Translations under genes and position numbers: made by a program | Assembly (NCBI GenBank): GCA_937926325.1 | Contig: CALAZQ010000119.1 | Coordinates: 1 to 5,466, forward strand | Length of the DNA stretch: 5,466 nucleotides | Direction: 5' to 3' | Source of the DNA: an uncultured Planctomycetaceae bacterium | GTDB taxonomy: Bacteria; Planctomycetota; Planctomycetia; Pirellulales; UBA1268 | The notes under the pieces: model-generated | The model's input: the letters and a program-made list of their open reading frames with translations, nothing else | What the model was told of the DNA's origin: nothing | Database searches by the model: none | Shown: in pieces, positions 1 through 5,466 of the stretch | How positions within the stretch are numbered: position 1 is the stretch's first letter | Layout of the letters: every line of letters starts with the position of its first letter

Positions 1-351
1 GGCACGGTCTTCTGCCTGCTCGACTACAACCCCCGCATCAAGGCGATCAACGGCCGGCTGTTCCCCTTCGGCTTCTTGAAGCTGCTCTGGAACAAGCGCG
101 AGATCAAACGGATGCGGGCGATCAGCACCAATGTCGTTCCTGAGTACCAGGCCTGGGGAGTCGGCCTAGTGCTGCATGCAGCACTCGTGCCCCGGCTGTA
201 CGACTGGGGCATGCAGGAGGTGGAGTTTTCCTGGGTGCTGGAAAGCAACCATCTCTCGAAGCGGACCCTGGAACGGGGCGGGGCGCTGGTGACCAAGAAG
301 TACCGAATCTACCAGGACGACCCGCCACCGCCGCCGACCGGCTCAGCGTGA
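1..351 (+). CDS. GNAT-type N-acetyltransferase, YghO-like (3' part, 5' end outside window)
   Basis: The frame is open from base 1 to TGA at 349-351, giving 116 residues with no start in view; the TTG at 76 is internal. The fragment looks like the C-terminal half of a GNAT-fold acyltransferase of the YghO-like group, which transfers an acyl group from CoA to an unidentified acceptor. Visible marks are the acetyl-CoA pyrophosphate-binding motif Q-x-x-G-x-G in 'YQAWGVG' (fragment residues 49-55), 'INGRLFPFG' (16-24), and the family-style ending 'EFSWVLESN' (75-83) followed by 'KKYRIYQ' (99-105). The tail is a short Pro-rich stretch. The protein is probably cytoplasmic, with unknown substrate. 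Its last 9 bases overlap the 3' end of the convergent - strand gene. Family assignment rests on remembered motif similarity and is fairly secure; the acceptor cannot be inferred. Confidence 0.8.
   Translation, partial: GTVFCLLDYNPRIKAINGRLFPFGFLKLLWNKREIKRMRAISTNVVPEYQAWGVGLVLHAALVPRLYDWGMQEVEFSWVLESNHLSKRTLERGGALVTKKYRIYQDDPPPPPTGSA
168..185. repeat. Perfect 18-bp palindrome inside the acetyltransferase gene
   Basis: AGTGCTGCATGCAGCACT equals its own reverse complement over all 18 bases. It lies within the coding region and encodes part of 'LVLHAAL'. It may be coincidental codon usage, a protein-binding site, or a cruciform-prone site; nothing else in the window repeats it. Confidence 0.5.
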
Positions 352-678
352 GGTCTGCTGGCTGCGGGTCACGGTGCCCGTCGTCGTGCTGCCGGTGGTG
401 CGGCCGCCCTGCCGAACGATCACGCCGCCACCGGCCCCGCTGACACCACCAAAGGTCATGGTCGGCCCCGATCGCCGCGAAGAACGGGAATAGCGGCCGT
501 AGTAGGGCCAGACGCGGCGGCCCCGCCGCTGGGCCTGTTCCCACCGCATCGAGCCGTAGTTGACGCCACCCAGGTTGAAGGTGCGATAGGGATTTCGCGG
601 GCTCACCGCCTTGGCGGTTGTCGGCACCGCCAGCAGCAGGCCAGCGGCCATCGTCAGAAAAAACATCGTTCGGGTCAT
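343..678 (-). CDS. Small secreted Arg/Gly-rich protein, function unknown
   Basis: This encodes 111 residues. Residues 1-24 form a clear Sec signal peptide: MTRTMFFLTM, then a hydrophobic AAGLLLAV, ending at a T-A-K-A cleavage site. The mature protein starts with an aromatic/Gly segment, 'NPYRTFNLGGVNYGSMRWEQ' (residues 29-48). A very basic stretch with 'RRGRRVWPYYGRYSRSSRR' (51-69) follows, then a Gly-rich and Thr-rich low-complexity tail. No catalytic motif or known domain is apparent. The product should be exported to the periplasm or cell surface, and its positive charge suggests binding to polyanions, which is inference. The start ATG at 676-678 is preceded by a G-rich stretch (GGGGGA) about 6 bases upstream that could serve as a weak ribosome-binding site. 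The 3' end overlaps the convergent acetyltransferase gene by 9 bases. I recall similar short secreted proteins in Pirellulaceae but cannot name a family. Confidence 0.72.
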   Translation of the reverse strand: MTRTMFFLTMAAGLLLAVPTTAKAVSPRNPYRTFNLGGVNYGSMRWEQAQRRGRRVWPYYGRYSRSSRRSGPTMTFGGVSGAGGGVIVRQGGRTTGSTTTGTVTRSQQTSR

Positions 679-743
679 CGGTCATCCCCCGTCATTCGAG
701 TCATCTCGGTCCAAACGAACCACCGTTACTCCATGTAGCCTCT

Positions 744-784
744 CCCGGTTCATACGCAGAATCAACCGGGTCGTTCGGTTTTTT
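744..784. other. Overlapping small inverted repeats followed by a T run
   Basis: CCCGGTT (744-750) is the exact inverted complement of AACCGGG (764-770), with a 13-base loop. The start of that second arm, AACCG (764-768), can instead pair with CGGTT (776-780), which runs into six T residues (779-784). On the + strand this resembles a weak intrinsic terminator with a competing upstream hairpin. No + strand gene ends or begins close by, so a regulatory role is doubtful. It sits in the upstream region of the small secreted protein gene, where the longer hairpin could equally be an operator. Confidence 0.3.
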
Positions 785-864
785 CACCACGAAGGCACGA
801 AGGACGCGAAGACAGGGCGGCTCAGGTACGGCTCGCTTCGTGCCCTTCGTGCCTTCGTGGTGAA
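783..864. repeat. Long imperfect inverted repeat (REP-like 'CACGAAGGCACGAAGG' element)
   Basis: The left arm, 783-811, and the right arm, 836-864, are inverted complements matching at 27 of 29 positions; the first 21 positions from the outer ends match without a break. The spacer is 24 bases (812-835). Each arm has an internal period of about 8-9 bases built on CGAAGG. The element lies between two - strand genes, 38 bases past the stop of the radical SAM gene. The sequence style resembles dispersed palindromic repeats that I recall from planctomycete and verrucomicrobial genomes, of the REP or RAYT-mobilised kind. Only one copy is in this window, so dispersal is inference. It should fold into a strong hairpin in RNA and could protect 3' ends or stop transcription of the upstream gene, but no U tract follows it on the - strand. 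The rest of the 679-902 gap shows no gene that I can support. Confidence 0.8.
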
Positions 865-902
865 TCCTTCCACGTTGCGGAAGTCAGCACCGATAGAGTC
901 AC

Positions 903-2897
903 TTACTCGCGGCCGGCCCGTTTGGGACGATAACCGACCGTCTTTCGGCCCCGGGACACTTTGGCCCGACGGTTGCCGCGACCGGCTCGCCCGCTGCGGA
1001 TGTGGTCGCCGGAGGTCTGCTCGGTGAATGCCCGGGTCGCTTCGCGTCGTTTGCGGTGAAGGGCCTCGCGGGGCGGCCGCTCCGGAATCAGGCAGTCGCA
1101 GCCCGAGCCGATCAGGTCCTGCCGCCCGGCCTGCTCGAGGGCCCGGCGGACCTCGAAATAATTCTCGGGTTGAAAGAATTGCAGCAAGGCCCGTTGCATG
1201 CGGCGATCCCGCAGCCCCTTGGTGATTGTCACCGGCTTGCCCGTCATCGGGTCGCGACCGGTATGGTACATGCAGGCGGCGATGTCGAAGGGGCTGGGAA
1301 TAAAGTCCTGCACCTGATCGGGCCGATAGCCGTTCCGCTTGAGGAAGACCGCCAGGTCGATCATCTCCGCCAGGCCGCTGCCGGGATGACTGGCGATGAA
1401 GTAGGGCACGGTGTACTGCCGCTTTCCGACGCGGCGGCTCGCTGCCTTAAAGGCCCTGTCAAACTCCAGGTAGTCATTGGCCGGCGGCTTCTTCATCAGG
1501 TCAAGCACGCCGGGGTCGGTGTGCTCCGGGGCCACCTTGAGGTGGCCACCGACATGGTGCTCGGCCAGTTCCGCCAAATACTCAGGGTCGCGGCGGGCCA
1601 GATCCATTCGGACGCCGCTGGCAACCAGCACCCGCTTCACCCCGGGAACCTCGCGGGTCTCTCGCATCACCTGCTTGAGCGGCCCGTGGTCGGTGCCCAG
1701 CAGTTTGCAGACGGTGGGATGCACGCAGGAGAGCCGGCGACACTTCGCTTCGACTTCCGGCCGGCTGCACCGCATCTGATACATGTTCGCTGTCGGCCCG
1801 CCGATATCAGACACGGTGCCCTTGAAGTCGGGCTGGGCGGCGAGCTGGCGGACTTCGGCGACGATCGACTCGCGGGACCGGCTCTGGATGATCCGGCCCT
1901 CGTGGGCCGTGATCGAACAGAAGGTGCAGCCGCCGAAACAGCCCCGCATGATCTGCACGCTGTCACGAACCACCTCGAAGGCTGGAATCCGGGCCGTGCC
2001 ATACCGTGGGTGCGGCCGCCGGGTGAAGGGCAGGGCATAGACCCGGTCCATCTCCGACTCCTCCAGCGGCAATGCCGGTGGATTGACCACCACCGCTTCG
2101 CGGCCGTGTCGCTGCACCAGCCGCTTGGCGTTGTGCGGATTGGTTTCGAGGTGAGCGATGCGGGTCAACTCGCAGAAGGCGAGTGGGTCGGTCTTTACCG
2201 CTTCGAAACCGGGCAACTCGCGGGTCTGATCATCGACCGGTACCGGCTCACTCGCCCCCAGCCGATAGGCGACACCGCGAAGGTCACGCAGTTCTCGGAC
2301 CGTCTTGCCGGCGGCCAGCCCACGGGCGATCTCCAGAATCGTCCGCTCGCCCATGCCGAAGGCGACCAGGTCGGCTTTGGCGTCGAGCAGGATCGACCGC
2401 CGCACGGTGTCGCTCCAGTAGTCATAGTGGGCGATCCGCCGCAGGCTCGCTTCAACACCACCGGCCACGATCGGGGTGCCGGGAAAGGCCTCACGGGCCC
2501 GCTGGCAGTAGGCCAGCGTGGCCCGGTCGGGCCGCCGCCCCATCTGGCCGTCAGGCGAATAGGCGTCGTCGTTGCGGACCTTCCGGTTGGCGGTGTAGTG
2601 GTTGATCATCGAGTCCATGTTGCCGGCCGAGACCGCGAAAAAGAGCCGCGGCCGACCAAACTGCCGCCAGGCGTCGCAGCTCCGCCAGTCGGGCTGAGCC
2701 AGCACGGCCACCCGGAACCCCGCCGACTCCAGCAGCCGGGCCAGCAGGCCGTTGGCAAAGCTGGGATGGTCGACATAGGCGTCGCCCGTCACGAAGACCA
2801 CATCGACCGCATCCCAGCCGCGGGCAGTGAGCTCGTCGGGGTGCATCGGCAGCGGGGGGCTGACGGGGGCGGGCGTGTTGAGAATTGGCAGTTGCAT
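903..2897 (-). CDS. ygiQ: YgiQ family (UPF0313) radical SAM protein
   Basis: The 664-residue protein matches the YgiQ family along most of its length. The N-terminal domain carries '[15 protein letters not shown]' (36-50), '[14 protein letters not shown]' (90-103), 'GGVEASLRR' (146-154) and '[12 protein letters not shown]' (157-168). The radical SAM motif C-x3-C-x2-C is '[12 protein letters not shown]' with C320, C324 and C327, which would bind a [4Fe-4S] cluster and S-adenosylmethionine. Other conserved blocks are '[11 protein letters not shown]' (363-373), '[14 protein letters not shown]' (447-460) and 'QVQDFIPSP' (528-536). The C-terminal DUF3362-like part ends in a very basic tail (about 611-664). 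Four more cysteines (C377, C386, C391, C397) follow the core motif. It is about 75 residues shorter than E. coli YgiQ (739), mainly because the linker near residues 215-235 is short. The true reaction of the family is not established. The start at 2895-2897 has no clear ribosome-binding site; Met18 is a possible alternative, but the family alignment begins just before it. The protein is cytoplasmic and transcribed divergently from the PDZ gene. Confidence 0.95.
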   Translation of the reverse strand: MQLPILNTPAPVSPPLPMHPDELTARGWDAVDVVFVTGDAYVDHPSFANGLLARLLESAGFRVAVLAQPDWRSCDAWRQFGRPRLFFAVSAGNMDSMINHYTANRKVRNDDAYSPDGQMGRRPDRATLAYCQRAREAFPGTPIVAGGVEASLRRIAHYDYWSDTVRRSILLDAKADLVAFGMGERTILEIARGLAAGKTVRELRDLRGVAYRLGASEPVPVDDQTRELPGFEAVKTDPLAFCELTRIAHLETNPHNAKRLVQRHGREAVVVNPPALPLEESEMDRVYALPFTRRPHPRYGTARIPAFEVVRDSVQIMRGCFGGCTFCSITAHEGRIIQSRSRESIVAEVRQLAAQPDFKGTVSDIGGPTANMYQMRCSRPEVEAKCRRLSCVHPTVCKLLGTDHGPLKQVMRETREVPGVKRVLVASGVRMDLARRDPEYLAELAEHHVGGHLKVAPEHTDPGVLDLMKKPPANDYLEFDRAFKAASRRVGKRQYTVPYFIASHPGSGLAEMIDLAVFLKRNGYRPDQVQDFIPSPFDIAACMYHTGRDPMTGKPVTITKGLRDRRMQRALLQFFQPENYFEVRRALEQAGRQDLIGSGCDCLIPERPPREALHRKRREATRAFTEQTSGDHIRSGRAGRGNRRAKVSRGRKTVGYRPKRAGRE
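1707..1769 (-). other. Second four-cysteine cluster in the YgiQ protein
   Basis: These codons cover residues 377-397, with cysteines spaced C-x8-C-x4-C-x5-C (C377, C386, C391, C397), about 50 residues after the radical SAM triad. As I recall the E. coli YgiQ sequence, the same four cysteines are present there. The arrangement could hold an auxiliary iron-sulfur cluster or a zinc site; that role is inference. Confidence 0.5.
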
Positions 2898-2971
2898 GGG
2901 GACATGCCCGGGGGCAAAAAGACGGCAGAATGAAGTGTAGCCCGCTCAAACTGGTCGGGAGAGAACCCGCC

Positions 2972-3010
2972 AGGGGTGATATAGTTGAGTATGCCGGCGG
3001 ATTCGCCGGC
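2972..3010 (+). promoter_or_regulatory. SD-like site and GC-rich hairpin at the start of the PDZ gene
   Basis: AGGGGTGAT (2972-2980) matches the 3' half of a Shine-Dalgarno consensus and lies 4 bases before a TTG (2985) and 10 before an ATG (2991). Directly after that ATG, GCCGGCG (2993-2999), GATT (3000-3003) and CGCCGGC (3004-3010) form a perfect 7-bp GC stem with a 4-base loop. If translation starts at 2985 or 2991 the hairpin would sit in the initiation region; if it starts at the ATG of 3048 the hairpin belongs to the leader. Confidence 0.4.
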
Positions 3011-4034
3011 CGGTCTGTTTCCTCCTCTCGGCTCTTGCGTCAACGCCATGCTTCAGTGTCGGTTTCACTGCGGATGTCGCCGGCTTGGTGCCGTTGGGGC
3101 GATGGGGCTGGCGCTGTCGTTTGCCGGGATACTGCGGGCCACCGCGGCTGATCCCGACGCCGCCATCGCCGCCACGATTGGGCATCTTGGTGCCGAAGAG
3201 TTTGCTGCCCGCGAGGCGGCCTCGCAGCAGCTGGCTGCTCTGGGGGCGGCGGCGATCGATCCGCTGGTGGCGGCGGCGGCGGCCGCTGACCCTGAACGGG
3301 CCCTGCGGGCGATCGACATTCTGCGGCAGTTCCTCACCCGCGATGATGCCGAACTTGCCGCCGCTGCCGAGGCGGGCCTGGAACAGCTTGCCGGCAGCGA
3401 TGATCTGGCCATCGCCCAACGGGCCGAGGTGGCCCTCGACTTTCACGATGCTACGCAGGCGGTCTCGGCCCGCGAGACGCTTGAGCAACTCGGGGCAACC
3501 TTTGACGAGGCGGGCCCCTTTGGCCTGCGGGTCGAGATTGACGAAAAGTGGCAGGGGGACAGCCGGGCCCTGCGGCTGCTGACCCGGCTGCGACAGCTCA
3601 CCTATGTCAGCTTTCACGGCGTGCGGCTGGACGAGAAGGACGCCACCACTCTCAGCCGGCTGCGGCGGGTTGAACGGATCGACCTGTTTGGGACCGGCTT
3701 CTCAGATGAAACTGTCGCCGACCTTGCAAAGCGGCTGCCGGGGGCTGAGATCGATGTTCGCAAGGGGGGCAAGCTGGGGATTGCCGGTGCCCCGCTGATG
3801 GGGCAGTGCCTGATCAGCGGCGTGCAGGCCGGCTCGGCTGCCGACAAGGCAGGCCTTCGCCCCCAGGACATCATCGTAGAAATCGATGGCCAGCCGGTGC
3901 CCGACTTCAACGTCTGCACTGAGCTGATCGGCCAACATGGGCCTGGTGAGAAGGTTGAGCTGTTGGTTGAGCGTCGTCAGCCTGACGGCGCGGCCGCTCG
4001 GTTCAGCCAAACGGTGGAACTGGGCGGCTGGTAG
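2991..4034 (+). CDS. Secreted HEAT/LRR-like protein with C-terminal PDZ domain
   Basis: Read from ATG 2991 the protein has 347 residues. A signal peptide is clear: a basic 'CGCRR' near residue 30, a hydrophobic LGAVGAMGLALSFAGIL (32-48) and a likely A-T-A-A cleavage site at 50-53. The first mature region (about 56-153) is Ala- and Leu-rich helical sequence of HEAT/armadillo type, with 'EEFAAREAASQQLAALG' and a run of six alanines (94-99) encoded by (GGC)n. Residues about 195-255 look like two leucine-rich-repeat units of planctomycete style, such as 'VERIDLFGTGFSDETVADL'. The end is a PDZ domain (about 258-335) with the peptide-binding loop 'KLGIAG' and the helix/strand signature 'KAGLRPQDIIVEIDGQPV'. 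There is no protease triad, so it is likely an extracytoplasmic binding or scaffold protein rather than a DegP-type protease; its partner is unknown. The start is uncertain: TTG 2985 and ATG 2991 follow an SD-like site, whereas ATG 3048 gives a more normal signal peptide. The cysC start follows 66 bases after the stop on the same strand, so co-transcription is possible. Confidence 0.85.
   Translation: MPADSPAGLFPPLGSCVNAMLQCRFHCGCRRLGAVGAMGLALSFAGILRATAADPDAAIAATIGHLGAEEFAAREAASQQLAALGAAAIDPLVAAAAAADPERALRAIDILRQFLTRDDAELAAAAEAGLEQLAGSDDLAIAQRAEVALDFHDATQAVSARETLEQLGATFDEAGPFGLRVEIDEKWQGDSRALRLLTRLRQLTYVSFHGVRLDEKDATTLSRLRRVERIDLFGTGFSDETVADLAKRLPGAEIDVRKGGKLGIAGAPLMGQCLISGVQAGSAADKAGLRPQDIIVEIDGQPVPDFNVCTELIGQHGPGEKVELLVERRQPDGAAARFSQTVELGGW
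3269..3283 (+). repeat. (GGC)5 triplet run encoding alanines
   Basis: Five GGC units in a row lie inside the HEAT-like region and are read as GCG alanine codons. Such runs can slip during replication; a gain or loss of a unit would keep the frame. Confidence 0.6.
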
Positions 4035-4088
4035 AACGCCGGCTTGGTTGCGACGCCGCTCCACCGACCTGTTCGATCGCCTTGGGTG

Positions 4089-4094
4089 AAAGGA
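4089..4094 (+). promoter_or_regulatory. Ribosome-binding site that sets the cysC start
   Basis: AAAGGA lies 6 bases before the ATG at 4101. It supports that start over the upstream in-frame TTG at 4044, which has no comparable site and would add 19 residues not expected in the family. Confidence 0.65.
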
Positions 4095-4100
4095 TTCTTG

Positions 4101-4811
4101 ATGGCAGCTGATCCCCATTCTTCATCGGGCAATTCGGCACCGGTCGACCGCGAACTGGTCGATGTCCGCTGGCACATGGCCTCCGTGAGCCGTACTGACC
4201 GGGAGGCCATCGCCGGCCACCGCGGCTGTGTGGTCTGGTTCACCGGCCTGTCGGGCTGCGGGAAAAGCACCCTGGCAAACGCGGTCGATAGCCTGCTGCA
4301 TGCTCGGGGCCACCGCAGCTTTGTACTCGACGGCGACAACGTCCGGCATGGACTGACCGCCTCGCCGGCCCTGCTCGAGCCCCGGCATGGCGTCGCCTTT
4401 GCCGAGCGGTTTGGGCTGGGGTTTGGGCCGGAGGATCGCACCGAGAACATCCGCCGCATCGGCGCGGTTGCGGAACTTTTCGTGCAGGCTGGCATCATCA
4501 CGCTGACCGCATTTATCAGCCCGTACCGTCGCGACCGCGAGGCGGTTCGGGCGATGCTGCCACCGGGCGATTTCATCGAAGTCTTCGTCAAGGCCCCGCT
4601 CGCCGTCTGCGAGGGCAGGGACCCCAAGGGTCTCTACAAGAAGGCCCGGGCCGGCGAGATCAAAGGCTTTACCGGCATCGACGACCCCTACGAAGAGCCG
4701 ACGGCAGCCGAGCTGGTGATCGATTCGACTGCCGGCACCCCGCCCGAGCTTGCTGAGCAGGTAATCTCCTGGCTGGAGCAGGAGGGCATCATTCCGGCAA
4801 AGGCCGGCTGA
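4101..4811 (+). CDS. cysC: Adenylylsulfate (APS) kinase CysC
   Basis: The 236-residue protein phosphorylates adenylylsulfate with ATP to give PAPS, the donor for sulfate assimilation or sulfotransferases; it acts in the cytoplasm. All key family motifs are present: 'GHRGCVVWFTGLSGCGKST' (39-57) including the P-loop with K55; 'LDGDNVRHGL' (76-85) for APS binding; 'EDRTENIRRIG' (111-121); 'TAFISPYRRDRE' (136-147), whose S140 matches the phosphorylated serine of E. coli CysC; and 'RDPKGLYKKARAGEIKGFTG' (173-192). The start at 4101 has a good ribosome-binding site. Against E. coli CysC there are about 17 extra residues between 'HGL' and 'LGF' (segment 86-105), so the protein is longer than the usual 200 or so. 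I recall a similar segment in planctomycete homologues. No cysN, cysD or cysH lies nearby, so the kinase's role here, assimilation or sulfation, cannot be told from context. Confidence 0.96.
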   Translation: MAADPHSSSGNSAPVDRELVDVRWHMASVSRTDREAIAGHRGCVVWFTGLSGCGKSTLANAVDSLLHARGHRSFVLDGDNVRHGLTASPALLEPRHGVAFAERFGLGFGPEDRTENIRRIGAVAELFVQAGIITLTAFISPYRRDREAVRAMLPPGDFIEVFVKAPLAVCEGRDPKGLYKKARAGEIKGFTGIDDPYEEPTAAELVIDSTAGTPPELAEQVISWLEQEGIIPAKAG

Positions 4812-4841
4812 CGCCGAGAGCCTCCCGCTACGGCGTCGGCC
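4806..4841. terminator. Shared GC-rich stem-loop between convergent cysC and VOC genes
   Basis: Bases 4806-4816 pair with 4831-4841 to form an 11-bp stem with one G-T pair; the central GACGCCG/CGGCGTC is perfect. The loop is 14 bases. The cysC stop (4809-4811) is in the left arm and the VOC stop (4828-4830) is in the loop. The position between two facing genes suggests a bidirectional transcript end, but no T tract follows on either strand, so Rho-independent termination would be inefficient. Confidence 0.5.
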
Positions 4842-5358
4842 CAATCAGTTCCACCAGGTTGCCGTCGGGATCTTTCACGCAGGTCAGCGACATGCCCGGG
4901 GCCAGGTTCTGCGGCAGGGTGACCGGCGACTTGGCCAGCGGCTTCACGCCGATTTTTTCCAGCCGGGCCAGGGCTGCCGCAGTGTCGGTCACCATGATGG
5001 TCAGATAGCGGAAGCCGGTGTGGGAGTGGATAAAGGTGTTGTCGCCCGTCCGAGGATCCGTGCCGGCGACCTGCATCAGTTTGAGCTTGGTCGCAGTGGG
5101 CCCCTCACCGAGGACGAGGACGCGGACACTCAGCGGCTTGTTGTCGGTCAGGCCGGCAGACCCGGCGAGGTCGGCCGAGACGTCGAACCCGTCGAGTTCT
5201 TGAAAGCCGACCCCCTCGGTGTAGAAGCGGACCGAGGCCTCAAGGTCGCTGACGACGGTGCCGAGGTCGATGGTGGTGCGGGTGAAGGCAGCCGGCTCGG
5301 CAGCGGTGGCGAAGCTGGTGGCTGCGACAATGGCGAGGACGGCGAGAGGGCGAAACAT
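4828..5358 (-). CDS. Secreted VOC-family (glyoxalase/bleomycin-resistance fold) protein
   Basis: From ATG 5358 the protein has 176 residues. Residues 1-20 are a signal peptide with hydrophobic LAVLAIVAATSFATAA and an A-T-A-A/E cleavage site, so it should act outside the cytoplasm. The rest is one pair of VOC beta-alpha-beta-beta-beta modules: module 1 begins 'TIDLGTVVSDLEASVRFYTE' (29-48) and continues with 'GVGFQELDGF' (49-58); module 2 has 'GFRYLTIMVTD' (115-125) and ends 'VKDPDGNLVELIGP' (161-174). Metal-dependent VOC enzymes usually have His at the first and third ligand positions; here the corresponding strands show L32/G33 and R117/Y118, and only E170 remains clear. A different chemistry or a non-catalytic binding role is therefore possible. 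The substrate is unknown. The start was chosen for the strong AGGAG site 7 bases upstream; the open frame continues to the window edge, but that part looks non-coding. It converges on cysC with 16 bases between the stops. Confidence 0.9.
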   Translation of the reverse strand: MFRPLAVLAIVAATSFATAAEPAAFTRTTIDLGTVVSDLEASVRFYTEGVGFQELDGFDVSADLAGSAGLTDNKPLSVRVLVLGEGPTATKLKLMQVAGTDPRTGDNTFIHSHTGFRYLTIMVTDTAAALARLEKIGVKPLAKSPVTLPQNLAPGMSLTCVKDPDGNLVELIGPTP

Positions 5359-5365
5359 CGGCGGG

Positions 5366-5370
5366 CTCCT
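5366..5370 (-). promoter_or_regulatory. Ribosome-binding site of the VOC gene
   Basis: On the - strand AGGAG lies 7 bases before the ATG at 5358. It is the best-placed Shine-Dalgarno site in the window and rules in favour of the 176-residue product with an N-terminal signal peptide. The remaining upstream bases to 5466 show no gene or promoter that I can support. Confidence 0.8.
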
Positions 5371-5466
5371 TGGTGAATGCTGTGGGGGTCTGCAAGTGTA
5401 AATCAGCGGCCGGGCCGTGTCTTGCTGCAGTGAGCTGTCGGCGTTTTCTGTGCGGCCATTCGCCAT

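Noticed and set aside
122..685. A 187-codon - strand frame across the acetyltransferase and the small secreted protein
   Set aside because: It runs antisense to a recognisable GNAT domain and shares the region of the secreted protein in another frame. Its product is low-complexity with no motif.
783..864. Reading the inverted repeat as an intrinsic terminator of the radical SAM gene
   Set aside because: On the - strand the hairpin is followed by A residues, not a U tract. A role in RNA end protection remains possible.
611..1027. + strand frames across the 679-902 gap
   Set aside because: They run through the inverted repeat and into the antisense of the radical SAM gene, and their products have no protein-like pattern.
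1002..2933. A 643-codon open frame on the + strand opposite the radical SAM gene
   Set aside because: It is the antisense shadow of a long, well-conserved gene in GC-rich DNA, where stop codons are rare. The translation shows no domain, and the - strand reading matches YgiQ along its length.
2980..2985. TATAGT as a -10 promoter box for the PDZ gene
   Set aside because: No -35 element lies at a suitable distance, and the bases overlap the SD-like site, so I could not support a promoter call.
4044..4100. Upstream TTG start for cysC
   Set aside because: It has no ribosome-binding site, whereas the ATG at 4101 has AAAGGA at 6 bases and gives a typical CysC N-terminus.
4041..4100. Terminator or internal promoter between the PDZ gene and cysC
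   Set aside because: Only 4-bp stems without a T run are visible, and there is no convincing promoter pair.
5359..5466. N-terminal extension of the VOC protein to the window edge
   Set aside because: The extension would place 36 polar residues before the signal peptide, and the ATG at 5358 has a strong AGGAG site.

Overview
The window is GC-rich, densely coding bacterial DNA, most probably from a planctomycete of the Pirellulales type. This is inferred from protein style, not from a marker gene. It carries a secreted HEAT/LRR-like/PDZ protein, a secreted VOC-fold protein, a small secreted Arg/Gly-rich protein, and an adenylylsulfate kinase with an insertion that I recall from planctomycete homologues. 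No rRNA, tRNA, CRISPR array, transposase or prophage gene is visible.

Layout: the window opens inside a + strand GNAT-type acetyltransferase (3' part only, to 351). It overlaps tail-to-tail with a small secreted protein on the - strand (343-678). A 224-base gap (679-902) follows and holds a long imperfect inverted repeat of the REP-like 'CACGAAGGCACGAAGG' type. Next on the - strand is a YgiQ/UPF0313-family radical SAM protein (903-2897). It is divergent from a + strand pair: a secreted HEAT/LRR-like/PDZ protein (about 2991-4034) and cysC, adenylylsulfate kinase (4101-4811). The cysC gene converges on a - strand secreted VOC-family protein (4828-5358), and a GC-rich stem-loop spans both stop codons. 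The last 108 bases are the upstream region of that gene.

The genes do not form one obvious pathway. CysC makes PAPS for sulfate assimilation or sulfation, but no sulfate adenylyltransferase or PAPS reductase is present here. YgiQ-type proteins have no settled function. Three of the six genes encode proteins with apparent signal peptides. I see no clear undescribed multi-gene system. The best leads are the YgiQ protein's second four-cysteine cluster, the inverted-repeat element, the extra segment in CysC, and the substituted metal-ligand positions of the VOC protein.
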